From NCBI GenBank assembly GCA_028274465.1, contig CM051456.1, positions 89,142,753-89,206,752 of the forward strand: a DNA stretch of 64,000 nucleotides, read 5' to 3'. Shown here in pieces: positions 33,013 through 45,430 of this stretch. The translations under genes and the position numbers were made by a program. Origin of the DNA: Plantago ovata (Eukaryota; Streptophyta; Magnoliopsida; Lamiales; Plantaginaceae). The notes under the pieces are model-generated. The model searched no databases, was not told where the DNA came from, and saw only the letters and a program-made list of their open reading frames with translations. The first letter of the stretch is position 1. Each line of letters starts with the position of its first letter.

Positions 33013-35109
33013 TGTAAGAAAATACGGTCAGAGTTACCCCTAGGGTACGCAGCGGAATTTCAAAATTTTTCTTAACATACAGGTTAATTGATTATGTATA
33101 TGTCGTATATATGTAAACACGTCAATTAGAAGACTAACATTACTTCCAAAGCAGCTTCCAAGTCTTCGTAATAATCCGGTGTATCTTCTCCTTCGTCGAA
33201 GTCGAAGATATCTGCAATACTTTAATTATCTGCAAGACAATAAAAGTTAGTTTCCAGCTCCTAGAACCTCAACCTTGGTATCCACGGATGAACAGCCTAT
33301 CAAAAAGAATGCTAGGATATTCTTTGTGTGACCAAGAAGATGGGACGGCGATTCCTCCCGTAGGTGGCGCGCGCGTAGGCTTATGGAGAGGTAGGGGAGA
33401 GCTTTTGTTTTCTCTAAAAAAACTGGGTAGAATAATTCTCTAAGAATTGATTGTTCAGAATCATGAAAAAGCTCTCTAATAGTCTACTATATATAGTAGT
33501 CAATAGAAGTCTAAAGCATAAGCAATTAGACTTCGTAAAGGAATAAGAATCTAATTCTTATCGCACTAGGAAACCAATATCAAGTCTAGATTCATTCCCA
33601 ATCAAATTAAAACTCAATCAGAAAAATCTAACTTATCCCTTAGACTTCAAATAGAGGAAGGCGTCGAACTCCTTCCCCTACTCCGACTTGCGCGCGTGCA
33701 CGCGCATCCTAAGGGTGATAGGTGGGTCCCGATTTTGGGACCCACTTATAGTTCTAAGGCAATTCAAACTCCAAGTAGAGTTTGCCCATGTGCATATGTT
33801 AATTCTAAATTAACATATCCTTTCAAATCAAACCTCTATTATATTTCTAAAATATAATCTTTAATTGTATTTACATAAAATACAATTAATTAGCCAATTC
33901 AATTAATAATTCCAAATCATTAATTGAGCCACTAAATATTATAATTAATTCCAAATCAATTATAATCCATCAATCACAATTAATTCCAAATCAATTGCGA
34001 TTCCATCTTCAAGGATATTCAGATAGGCTGAATCACCACATAGTGTGACCCATAGGGCCTCATTGTATTAAGCAAGTCCTAGACTAGGCAAAATGGAATT
34101 CCTAGACGGTTCCATTTGCAATATTAATACAAGAGGACGTTTGAGAGGTTTCTCAAAGCAAACCCTTTCGTTGCGAAGACTGTTGCGCTCAACGCGGCGA
34201 TGGTAACGTCCCTTCATCTGACTTGCTCAAATGTATCTAGGATCGATGAAGTGTCTATCCCAATAATACATCCACGAGCGTCTTCAGTGAGTTGCATGGT
34301 GAATCCAATATCTATTATGACCATCATAATAATATTGATATGCTGGCCAGCGGTTTTACCAATCACAACTATGAACGACTATGAGCAGTGCTCTCCTGTG
34401 CTACACGTGAGAGATGAATCCTTCACAGAATCACTTATCATCCCCATTTGTATGTAGCCATAATCCTGGATCGTGTCTTAGGTCAACTGCTTATTCAGAG
34501 TTGACATCGACGGGTCCACCAAGGATATGGGGCAACAAATGTGATGATAAAGTCATGTAAGTCCAAAGGACGACTGGCATCACTTCGACAACTTACCGGT
34601 TCCCATAGACACTTCGGTGTAGAGTATACATCGATGGGAGTGTCCGGTGGGTACTTCCATTGTTCGATAATGATTCTTCGAACAACTATGCGCAGTTATG
34701 GGAACGTTTCTCGATTGTCCAACAATCCGTTCCGTGGCCGTGGGATCGGCTCACACTTGCTCCAACAAGTATAACCTCCACGCATACTAGTCTCATCTGG
34801 TTCATTCAGACCTCTACATCCGAGATGAACCTCGACTAGGGAGAGTTTGGGATAGATGATAACTCACATAGCTCCCACTATCTGTGTGATCGGTCATCTC
34901 TCCGAGGGGACATGTTTAATATCAATACAGACAGAAATAGAGATATGACATGCTGCATGCCTGGTGTAATATAAATATGAAAGCGATACTCAATAGTAAA
35001 ACGACAAACATATATCATATTACGTTGACCTGTGTAATAGTACATATATGCCCTCTATAAGGGCTCCATGCCCTTAATAAGGACTGTCTCTAGGAAATAT
35101 ACAATATCA
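33013..35109 (-). repeat. Element B 5' LTR
   Basis: 2097 bp, aligned over its whole length with 25194-27277 with a few dozen differences at most by eye. On the minus strand it starts TGATATTGTATA and ends CTTACA. Confidence 0.9.
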
Positions 35110-35114
35110 TTTGG
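35110..35114. repeat. TSD of element B (right copy, TTTGG)
   Basis: Directly follows the B LTR end at 35109 and matches 25189-25193. Confidence 0.85.
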
Positions 35115-36800
35115 ATATGGATATGTTTGCGTTTCAGCATGTGACTCTTCAGCATGTACTTGTTCAGTACTACTGGTATCTTGTTGTGTCTCTGCTGAAA
35201 TTGGTTCATCAGCAACTACTTGTTCAGCATTGCCGGTTTGAGGTAACTCGTCAGCAGACACAGGAAGTTGCGTAGTTTCAGCAACATCAGGAGCAACTGC
35301 ATCCTTAGCCGGAAATTCTTTATCATGAACTACATTTATCTTGTCATGATTTGGGGTAGGAGTGTCATTGTTGGAATCATCATTAAGTTCAATTGATTTG
35401 ACATTTCTAGTATCGGATTCAGTTCTTTGCTCGTGTATGAGTAATTTCTTCATACATTCTGATATCTCTTCTTCAGCAGGGACTCCTTGTGATTTTTCAT
35501 AGAATACAACATGCACTGATTCTTCGATCTTTTGTGCATTTTTGTTGTAAACTCTATAAGATTTACTATGCAAGTCGTAGCCAAGAAATATCGCTTCATC
35601 TGCCTTTGGTTGAAATGTTCTTAAGTATTCTTTACCATTGTTAAGAACAAAGCATTTGCAACCAAATACTCTTAGATGAGTGATGTTAGGAGGTCTTCCA
35701 ACAAATAACTCATAAGGAGTTTTGTTGTATTCCTTAGTTATCAAGCATCTATTTTGAGTATAGCAGGCGGTATTAATCGCTTCAACCCAATAAGCTTCAC
35801 TTATTTCAGTGTCAGCAAGCATTGTTCTTGCTGCTTCCTTAAGGGTACGATTCTTCCTTTCAGCAACACCATTTTGTTGAGGTGTCCTTACTTAGGATAA
35901 CTGATGTTGTATGGCTTTGGAAGTGCAATACTCAGTTATGTACTGGTTTACAAACTCAGTACCATGGTATGTTCTTATGACTTTTACCTTGTCATTTTTC
36001 ATGACTTCGAGCTTGTTCAGCAAGTTAGGTAATTCAGTCCTTGTTTCAGACTTGTGTTTGATAAACACTACCCAAGTGAATCTTGAATAGTCATCTACCA
36101 CCACCAAACCATACTTCTTGCCAGCATAGCTTGTTGAAGAAGATTCAAACAAGTCCATGTGCAAGAGTTGTAAAGGTTTTGTAGTTGACGGTACTGCCTT
36201 GTTCTTGAAAGAAGTTTTGGTTTGCTTTCCTTGCTGACATGCAGTGCAAACACCATCCTTCTTAAAAGTAACCTTAGGTAATCCAACTACAAGTGCCTTT
36301 TTAGACAGCTTATTCAGCGTCTTGAAGTTTAGGTGACTTTTTCGTTTATGCCATAACCATGCTTTTTCAGCAAGGCAATCATGATCTGAGATAAGGCATT
36401 TTTCAACGATTGCTGAAGACCAATCTACGGTATAGAGACCTCCTGATCTTCTAGCAACCATGATAGCCTTCTTTGTCTCAAAGTCAATAAGTTTACATTC
36501 ATCACTTTTGATTTTGATGAAGTAACCTTTGTCAGCAAATTGACTCATGCTGAAAAGGTTAAACTTAAGATTCTTGACATAAAGAACTCCCGAAATGGTA
36601 ATGCATCCTAACTTCACGTCACCATAACCTTTAGTAGAACCAAAGCCTCCACCAGCAAACCTTATTGTTGGACCTTTAGACCACCGTCTATAGTTTATAA
36701 GGTTTTTCTTATTGTCCGTCATGTGCTTTCCACGACCATTGTCAAAGTGCCAAATTGCATTGTTTGTCTCCGTGGCTGAAGTCTGCACAATCAAGAGCAA
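35110..36800 (-). pseudogene. Element C protease and integrase
   Basis: From 36800: protease with AIWHFDNGRGKHMTDN, where the family (and A) has DSG, so the catalytic triad is altered. The HHCC domain WLWHKRKSHLNFKTLNKL...CTACQQGK is intact. The integrase core reads LLHMDLFESSSTSYAGKKYG and [14 protein letters not shown], but the second catalytic site reads RTYHGTEF (Asp to Tyr). A stop lies near 35892; the next frame gives [36 protein letters not shown] and the FLGYD region to the break with B at 35110 (TSD TTTGG). Two active-site substitutions make this pol catalytically dead. Confidence 0.85.
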
Positions 36801-36805
36801 ACAAG

Positions 36806-38681
36806 TTAAGTATCCAATATTGGATGTCCATTAACATGTTCAAGAAAACGTCCAGTGGAAACCCAAGTCTTGAGTTTTTCAATCTTGACTTGTTTTTTAC
36901 TTGCTGAGGAACTAGAGGGTTTAGAACCGAAAGACTTTTGATCATTGCTAATCAAGTCCACTTTCTGATGTGCTTGGTTGACCCTATTACTGAACATACT
37001 TTTCAGTAAGTTCTTTTCTAGCAAGGTCCCTTCTAGTCCTAGCATTTTGAGTCTTGTCAGTAGGCTTGGTTTTGTTCAACTCTTTGAAGTATCTTTGTTG
37101 ACTTTGCTTATACTCATGAAAAAGTTGATTTTGCTTGGTTTTGAATCCAAGTCCACTTTTCGGAGTATGTTGAGCTTTTGTCTCAACAACCTTACTTGAT
37201 TCGGGTTTGTCAGCAAAGGTCTTCTGATTACTTTTAGTAATCTTGCCTTTAGTCTTAACAACATGCTTTTCAGCAACTTGTTTGGTGGAATGCTTTACAA
37301 CATCCTTTTTCTGAACAGTTTGCTTTTCAGCAACCTGTTTTCCTTTTAAAGTCTTGTTACTTTGAGTAGCAACAACGGGCTTTTCGGTCGTAGGTACTTG
37401 ATTGCTTATTTCAGCAACCTTAGATTGACCAATTTGATAGAGTTCTGGTTGACCACTATCAGTTGCACGAACAAAGGTGATTGGTGATTTGTCTTTACTC
37501 AAGAGTATTACATCAACACCTTCATACGTGGCACCTAAACCTTCTTTCTGAGATGGATCTCTCAGATAAGAGTTTAGTTCAGTCAGCGTGTTACTAGCAT
37601 CCGCATAAGATTTGAAATTGACTTTCATCTTTCATTTCTTGTATTTCAGCAAGTAACTTTAGAATTGAGGACTGATACTCTTCCAATTATATTGCCACTT
37701 GAGCATTCTTCTCTGTAGCTTCAGCAATTAACTTCTTGAGATGCAATATTTCAGCATCCTTCTTTTCTGACTCAACGATCAGCAAGACGTACTTTTCAGT
37801 AGTTTGCTTAGTCAGAAGTTCAGCATTCTGTAGTTTCTCTTGCTGTTTGCTCAGAGTTTTCTCAGATCTTTCAATTTCTCCTTGAGTTCTATCAAGGTCA
37901 ATGTCTTCTTCACTTTCTGAATCAAAGTCAGAGGTAGGGCAATTTACCTGACCGGCCATAAGGCAGAACTCGTAGTTTGACACATCTGGATAAGCTTCCA
38001 TAGCTATTCCACAAACTTCCTTGCCAATCTCTACGTCAAGAGTGGCTTATTCTTCTTCAGTGTCTGAACTCTCTACCTCACTGTCTTCAGAGCTTGTTTC
38101 AATGCATAGAGCATCAATTTTTGCTTGAAGCTTTTTCTTTTCTTCAGCAATCAAAGCCCTCTTGAACTTCTTCTTCTTTTCAGCAGATTTCCCTTTCAGT
38201 AAGGGGAAGTTTGCTTTGAAGTGTCCAGGCTTCTTGCAATAAAAGAAAAGATCATTACCAACTGCTGGTTCTTCGAAGGAGTTTACTTGCTGAGCTTGCT
38301 TTTTCAGCGAGCTAGCTTCATTCTTGTATTTATGGTAGTTATTACCAAGATGCTTTTTCAGCTTCTCTTTTGCTTTTCGCCTTTCAAGTTCCTTACTGAT
38401 GAATTTCTTCATGTTTCTAACAACAAGAGCGTTTTCATCAGCATGCTCTTTATCATTCTTCTTTTTAGAAGATGACGGCTTGGCAGCAAGAGCAATGTTT
38501 TGCGATTTTCAGCAAACACATTTTCTCTTTGCTTTGTCTCATAGTTGACAGTAGCAAGATGAGAGAACAACTCGGTTGGAGTGATACTTGACATTCCTTG
38601 ATTATAGTAGAAATTCTGAGTGTGGATCCATTCTTGGTTCAGACTTCTAATAATGGTTTTCACCTTTTCAGAATCTGAATA
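36806..38681 (-). pseudogene. Element C gag, larger part
   Basis: Continues C gag after element A. YSDSEKVKTIIRSLNQEW (38676 down) is followed by a frameshift, then a Lys-rich helix, a zinc knuckle reading FFYCKKPGHFKANF (first and last Cys replaced by Phe), an acidic ETSSEDSE part, a coiled-coil (37687-38001) and a basic tail to the TAA stop at about 36809. The pol frame opens next to this stop in a different frame, after a T-rich stretch ending TTGTGCAG, exactly as in element A. Confidence 0.8.
38677..38681. repeat. TSD of element A (left copy, GAATA)
   Basis: GAATA precedes LTR start 38682 and recurs at 58747-58751. Both lie in C gag at matching positions. Confidence 0.9.
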
Positions 38682-38859
38682 TGTTAGGAAACTTGTAATT
38701 TTGATGAGCAATTAACCATGCTAAATTAAGAACAGTCCAGTAACTAGTACTCTTAAGGTCCATAGGAATTTAGAATTTTAAGGACATTGTAAAAGAGGAA
38801 CGTTTGCTGATGACTTAGATAGGTGTTAGATAAGTTATTTCTTATGTGGATGACGTACT

Positions 38860-39028
38860 TTAATTTCTGTGAAGAAATTAATTTATTGACACATTTGCGT
38901 ATGATGTATTTTATTTTCTGAAAAGAAAATATCTTATTGATGCTTAGCTTTGATGTATCTTATTTTCTGAAAAGAAAATAACCTATTGAAGCATTTGCTG
39001 AAGATGTATTTTGTTTATTACAAACAAA
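38860..39028 (+). repeat. Four-unit hairpin array in element A LTR
   Basis: A unit of about 50 bp repeats four times. Stems: TTAATTTCT/AGAAATTAA (loop GTGA), TATTTTCT/AGAAAATA (GAAA), TTATTTTCT/AGAAAATAA (GAAA), TTTGTTT/AAACAAA (ATTAC). The shared flank is GATG(T)A before and ATTGA after. Repeated in the 3' LTR (57242-57410). The C LTR keeps a single unit (60480-60497). Confidence 0.8.
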
Positions 39029-39454
39029 TTATTGAAGCAAATAAGAAACCGGTCAAAATCTTGAAGACTTTTGAAGATCTGAAGACTTGAAGACTTGAAG
39101 ACTTGAAGATTGCTGAAGACTGGTAAGGCACGTGTTGCTCAGAAAGTGAAATTTTCAGCAACAGCATTGCATAAGTGAAAATCTGAAAGACAGAGTAGGT
39201 TGTGCTTGCTGAAACTGAGAATGAACACTTGCTGATGAACATATGTGACCTCTTGCTGAATGTACGAAATTCTGCGCTCCAATCTTACTGTTTGAATTCT
39301 ATTCAAATGTGCATTTAATGCAAAGCTTACACGCGAAGGACACGAAGACTAGAAGACAAACAAAGGTTGCTGCTGAAAGTACAAAAGCAAGATAGTGACA
39401 TGTTAAGGAACAAAAGCCTTAGGATTTGAAATTCAAACGGCTCCTTACTTGCAC

Positions 39455-39462
39455 TATAAATA
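39455..39462 (+). promoter_or_regulatory. TATA box in element A LTR
   Basis: TATAAATA in the context GCACTATAAATAGAGG. It is conserved in the 3' LTR (57837-57844) and in the C LTR (minus, 60061-60068), so it is the likely start of the genomic RNA. Confidence 0.7.
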
Positions 39463-40364
39463 GAGGTCATCCGGCAAAGAGTTGAAGTGTGTCAACAACG
39501 TGATCAAACTCTCACTTGTGCTTAAAATTCACAAACCTTCAAACACTCTTACTGCCATTGATCCGTTACAAGACTTAAAGCTTGAAAAAGCTACTTGTGA
39601 AGAAGTAGAACAAACTCGGCTAAGAAATTAGTTAAGTGTTCTTTCTTTCGAACAAGAACAAGTCTTGACACCAGAAACAATCAAACTTGTTTACTGCAAA
39701 GTATTCCAAGTTGTGTTTCTTAGATTACTTGTTGTAACTGAATAAGTTATAATTAAGTTATCTCACCCCAAAACTCTCTAACTGAAAATACACCCTTTCA
39801 GGCGTGATATTCAGGGGGAACTTAATCGAGCAAGCTTTTGCTGATTAAAAGTACCAAGTTTGGTGGAGAACAAGGTTGAGTTCTCTAGTTTAGGTTGGAG
39901 ACAAAGCAAGTGTGCTTTGGTTTCTGTTGAATCGCTTTAGATAGGAGTTTGTAAGGAACCTCAATCATATCTTAGTGGATTCAGTCCTAGAAAGGACAAA
40001 GTGGATTAGTTGGGAGATTACGCCACTCTCAGATACCACTCTAAAAGTGTTTGCGTGATTTACTTACTGCATTTAGCTTTCAGCAAATTATATCTGTTTG
40101 TACACAGTCACTCACATCACTTGCTGAAACTCTTTACTTGCTGAAAAAGCACTTATCGTTTCAAAGACTTCCGCTCTCTGATTTTAAGTATCAGCAAACC
40201 AAGCTACTGTAAAGTAACTTACGCTTGCTGAGAAAGTTAAGTATCAGCAACTCATTACTGTAAAGTAATAAGTACTTGCTGAGAAAGTTTTAAACGACAA
40301 AAGTTTGAAAAGACTATTCACCCCCCCCTGTAGTGTTTTCTTGTTGTTTAAAGGGACCAACAAG

Positions 40365-40377
40365 TGGTATCAGAGCC
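40365..40377 (+). other. Element A primer binding site (tRNA-iMet type)
   Basis: TGGTATCAGAGCC two bases after the 5' LTR end. Confidence 0.95.
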
Positions 40378-40472
40378 AAGTTCTTTAGCCTTCTGCACTG
40401 AACCTAGATCCCCTTAAGTGCTTTCCGTAAATCTCTTTCACTTGATCAGTTTGGTAGTGCTTTGCTGACAGG

Positions 40473-42888
40473 ATGTCTTTAGGAGATGCTCCCTTGCTGA
40501 AGCTGGAAAATTACGAGAAATGGCGAAACAACATGATGTTACATCTTGAGGCCATTAGTGATGAGATTGTCACCGTCATTAATGATGGACCTATCAAGAT
40601 CACCAAGGTTGAAAGGAGTTTCCCTCATAGAACCACTGAAGCTGGAAAGGAAACCATCCAAGGCGAACCATCAGATACGGTTGTGCCAAAACCAAGAGAG
40701 GAATGGACTTCTGACGAAGCTAAGAGATTTCGTCTTGATGGCCAGGCAAGAAATATCATCATCAGATCAACTCCGGATACCATACAGTGCAAACTGTGGG
40801 GTGCTAAGACTTCTAAGGAGGCTTGGAAAATGGTTCAAGATCTTTGTGCTGGATCTGACAAGACCAAGGAAAACAAACTTGAAGTACTTAAGCTAAAGTT
40901 TCAAAACTTTAAGCAAGGTGCTAACGAGTCACTGGAAGACTTGGACTTCAGATTCACAACTCTTGTTAGTGAAATGGCAGCGCTGGGTGTTGGAAATCTT
41001 TATTCAGATTCTGAGAAAGTGAAAACTATCATCAGAAGTTTGAATCAAGAATGGATCCATACTCAGAATTTCTATTATAATCAAGGAATGCCTGACATTA
41101 CACCAACTGAGTTGTTCTCTCATCTTGCTACTGTCAATTATGAGACAAAGCAAAGAGAAAATGTGTTTGCTGAAAAATCGCAAAACATTGCTCTTGCTGC
41201 AAAGCCGTCATCTTCTGAAAAGAAGAATGATAAAGAGCCTGCTGATGAAAATGCTTTAGTTGTTAAAAACATGAAGAAATTCATCAGTAAGGAACTTGAA
41301 AGGCGAAAAGCAAAAGAGAAGCTGAAAAAGCATCTTGGTAATAACTACCATAAGTACAAGAATGATACTAGCTCGCTGAACAAGCAAGCTCAGCAAGCTA
41401 CATCATCAGAAGAACCAGCAGTTGGAAATGATCTATGTTTTACTGCAAAAAGCCTGGACACTTCAAAGCTAATTGCCCTTTGCTGAAAGGAAAATCTGCT
41501 GAAAAGAAGAAGAAGTTCAAAAGAGCTTTCATTGCTGAAGAAAAGAAGAAGCTTCAAGCAAAATCGATGCATTGTGCATTGAGACAAGCTCCGAAGACAG
41601 TGAGGATGAAAGTTCAGATGCCGACGATGAGGAAGCCACTCTAGACGTGGAGATTGGTAAAGAAGTGTGTGGGATAGCTATGGAAGCTTATCCAGATGTG
41701 TCGAACTACGAATTCTGCTTCATGGCCGGTCAGGTAAATAATTCTACCTCTGACTCTGATTCAGAAAGTGAAGATGAGATTGATCTTGACAAGATTCAAG
41801 GAGAAATCGAAAGATTTGAGAAAACTCTCAGCAAACAGCAAGAAAAACTTCAATTTGCTGAAACTCTGACCAAGCAAACTACTGAAAAGTACGCTTTGCT
41901 GAAGGAAGAGACAGAAGAAAAGGATGCTGAAATAAGGCGTCTTAAGAAATTGATTGCTGAGGCTGCAGAGAAAAATTCTCAAATGGCATTAGAGTTGGAA
42001 GAGTATCAGTCCTCAATTCTAAAGTTACTTGCTGAAATTCAAGAAATGAAAAAGATGAAAATCAATTTCAAATCCTATGTGGAAGCAAGTAATACGCTGA
42101 CTGAACTAAACTCTTATTTGAGAGATCCATCTCAGAAAGAAGGTTTAGGAGCAACGTGTGAAGGTGATAACGTAGAAATCTTGAGAAAACATAAATCACC
42201 GATCTCCTTTGTACGTGCTACTGATAGTAGTCCACCAGTGATCTATCAGTTTGGTCAAACTAAGATTGCTGAAACATGCAATCAAGTACCTATGACCATA
42301 AAGCCCGCTGTTGCTACTCAAAGTAACAAGACTTTAAAAGGAAAACAGGTTGCTGTGAAGCAAACTGGAAAGAAAAAGAATGCTGTGAAGCATTCCGCCA
42401 AACAAGTTGCTGAAAAGCAAGTTGTTAAGTCTAAAGGCAAGATTACCAAAAGTAATCAGAAGTCCTTTGCTGACAAACCTGAATCAAGTAAGGTTGTTGA
42501 TGCTAAAGCTCAGCATTCTCCAAAGAGTGGACTCGGTTTCAAAACCAAGCAAAGTCAACTCTTTCATGAGTATAAGCAAAGTCAGCAAAGATACTTCAAA
42601 GAGATGAAGAAAACCAAGCCTAAGAGTTTTGAAAAGACTCCCAATGCTAGGACTAGAAGGAACCTTGCTAGAAAAGAACTTACTGAAAAGTATGTTCAGC
42701 AAAAAGGTCAACAAAGCAAGACACCACATCAGAAAGTGGATTTGACCAGCACGAGTCAAAAGTCTTTCAGCTCAAAACCTCCTAGTTCCTCAGCAAGTAG
42801 AAAACAAGTCAAAGTTGAAAAACTTCAGACTTGGGTTTCCACTGGACGCATTCTTGAACATGTTAATGGACATCCATTGGATAATTAA
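40473..42888 (+). pseudogene. Element A gag, large coiled-coil type, frames broken by single-base deletions
   Basis: From the ATG at 40473: UBN2-type capsid (LLKLENYEKWRNNMMLHLEAI, KLWGAKTSKEAWKMVQDLC, FKQGANESLEDLDFRF), a Lys/Glu helix, zinc knuckle FYCKKPGHFKANCP (41437-41480), an acidic SEDSEDESSDADDE stretch, a long coiled-coil (about 41770-42080) and a very basic tail to the TAA at 42886. Frame changes near 41435 and 41570 coincide with T and A runs where C has one more base; they may be true mutations or assembly errors. Usual sirevirus gag is likewise long and coiled-coil rich. Confidence 0.85.
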
Positions 42889-42893
42889 CTTGT

Positions 42894-43606
42894 TTGCTCT
42901 TGATTGTGCAGACTGCAGCCACGGAGACAAACGATGCAATCTGGCACTTTGATAGTGGTTGTGGAAAGCACATGACGGGCAACAAGAATAACCTTATAAA
43001 CTATAGACGGTGGTCTAAAGGTCCAACAATAAGGTTTGCTGGTGGAGGCTCCGAATCTACAAAAGGCTATGGTGATGTGAAGTTGGGATGCATAACCATT
43101 TCTGGAGTTCTTTATGTCAAAATCTTAAGTTTAACCTTTTCAGCATGAGTCAATTTGCTGACAAAGGATACTTCATCGAAATTAAAAGTGATGAATGTAA
43201 ACTTGTAGATTTTGAGACTAAAAAGGTTATAATGATTGCAAGAAGATCAGGAGGCTTGTACACCGTTGATTGGTCTTCAGCAAACGTTGAAAAATGCCTT
43301 GTCTCATATCATGATTTCCTTGCTGAAAAAGCATGGTTATGGCATAAACGAACAAGTCATCTAAACTTCAAGACGCTGAATAAGCTGTCTAAAAAGGCAC
43401 TTGTAGTTGGATTACCTAGGGTTACTTTTAAGAAGGATGGTGTTTGCAATGCATGTCCGCAAGGAAAGCAAACCAAATCTTCTTTCAAGAACAAGGCAGT
43501 ACCGTCAACTAAAAAACCTTTACAACTCTTACACATGGACTTGTTTGAATCTTCTTCAACAAGCTATGCTGGTAAGAAGTATGGTCTAGTCGTGGTAGAT
43601 GACTAA
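42894..43606 (+). pseudogene. Element A protease and N-terminal integrase
   Basis: Protease AIWHFDSGCGKHMTGN carries the catalytic DSG. A one-base deletion near 43127 shifts the frame. The HHCC zinc domain WLWHKRTSHLNFKTLNKL...CNACPQGK and first catalytic Asp (LLHMDLFESS) follow. A TAA at 43604-43606 replaces Tyr of the DDYSRF motif (element C has TAT there), a substitution rather than a homopolymer slip. The frame opens in a different phase from gag, overlapping its stop by about 4 nt. Confidence 0.85.
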
Positions 43607-43669
43607 TCAAGATTCACTTGGGTAGTATTCATCAAACACAAATCTGAAACCAAGACTGAAATACCTAAC

Positions 43670-45430
43670 TTGCTGAATAAGCTTGAAGTCATGAAAAATG
43701 ACAAGGTAAGAGTCATAAGGACAGACCATGGTACTGAGTTTGTAAACCAGTACATAACTGAATATTGTACCTCCAAAGGTATTCAACATCAGTTATCCTC
43801 AGTAAGGACACCACAGCAAAATGGTGTTGCTGAACGAAAGAATCGTACCCTGAAAGAAGCCGCAAGAACAATGCTTGCTGACACTGAGATAAGTGAGGCT
43901 TACTGGGTTGAAGCGATTAATACCGCCTGCTATACTCAGAATAGATGTTTGATTACTAAGGAATACAACAAAACTCCTTATGAATTGTTTGTTGGAAGAC
44001 CTCCTAACATCACTCATCTAAGAGTATTTGGTTGCAAGTGTTTCGTTCTTAACAATGGTAGAGAATACCTAAGAACATTTCAACCAAAGGCAGACGAAGC
44101 GATATTTCTTGGCTACTCCTTGCATAGTAAAGCTTACAGAGTTTACAACAAAAAGGCACAAAAGATTGAAGAATCTGTGCATGTTGTATTCTACGAAAAG
44201 ACACAAGGTGTGCCTGCTGAAGAAGAAATATCAGAATGTATGAAAAAGCTAATCATACATGAGCAAAGAACTGAGTCTGATGCTAGGCAAATCAAGTCAA
44301 TTGAACTAAATGATGATTCTGACAATGATTCTCCTTCCCCGAGTCATGACAAGATAAATATAGTTCACGACAAAGAATTTCCGGCAAAAGATGCGGTTGC
44401 TCCGGAAGTTGCTGAAATTACGCAATCTCCAGTGCCTGCTGATGAAATATTTCAACCCAGCAATGCTGAGCAAGCAGTTGCTGACGATCAAATCTCAGCA
44501 GAGACACAAATTCCCAGTAGTACTGAACAAGTACATACTGAAGAGTCACATGCTGATAAGCAAACATATCCTGATCCAACAAACAGGAAACCTGTTAATA
44601 AATGGATTAGAGATCATCCCTCTACGGATATGATTGGCGATATTAATAAACGCCAAGTGACTAGATCCAAAGCTACTCAAGGACTTGCTGAAGAAGCAAT
44701 TGTCGTAGAAGTAGAATCTTTATTCTCTTGCTTTGTTTCAGAAATTGAACCTAAAACCATAGAAGAAGCTTTGAAGCATTCTGAATGGATAAAGGCAATG
44801 CAAGAAGAATTGGATCAATTTGAAAGAAACAAAGTCTGGAAACTTGTGCCACTTGCTGAAAATAAGAAAGCTATTGGTACAAAGTGGGTGTTCAGAAACA
44901 AGCTGAGCGAGTCTGGTGAAGTAACAAGAAACAAAGCACGCTTAGTTGCTCAAGGTTACTGTCAGACTGAAGGATTGGACTATGATGAGTCTTACGCTCC
45001 AGTTGCAAGATTGGATGCAATTAGGCTTTTCTTGGCCTTTGCTGCTCACAATGACTTCATTGTTTACCAAATGGATGTTAAGAGTGCATTCTTAAATGGT
45101 GAACTTGCTGAAGAAGTCTACCTAGAACAACCCCCTGGCTTTGAACTTCCCTCAGAAACCAAGATGGTATATAAGCTTCAGAAAGCTGTATATGGTCTAA
45201 AGCAAGCACCAAGAGCATGGTATGATACCTTAGCTAAGTTCTTGCTGGAAAATGGTTTCAAGAAAGGTGAAGTTGACAAAACTCTTTTTACCATGAACCA
45301 TGATGGTAAATTAATCTTAGTTCAAATTTATGTGGATGACATAATTTTTGGATCTAAGGACAAGCAACTTTGTGATGATTTTGCCAAACTCATGACAAAT
45401 AAGTTTGAAATGAGTATGATGGGAAATTGA
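43670..45430 (+). pseudogene. Element A integrase core to reverse transcriptase, 586 codons open
   Basis: Integrase second Asp RTDHGTEF and Glu [15 protein letters not shown], then [20 protein letters not shown], an acidic linker (about 44220-44560), RT from [58 protein letters not shown] and catalytic [12 protein letters not shown] (about 45325-45360). All integrase and RT catalytic residues I can check are present. The frame ends at 45430 because one A is missing in GGGAAATTG; the copy after the gap has GGGAAAATTG. Confidence 0.9.

Larger units (their letters stand above)
38682..40362 (+). repeat. Element A 5' LTR
   Basis: TGTTAGGAAAC...GGGACCAACA. It contains a four-unit hairpin array (38860-39028), GAAGACTT short repeats (39060-39120), a TATA box (39455-39462) and many TTGCTGAA words. 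Confidence 0.95.
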
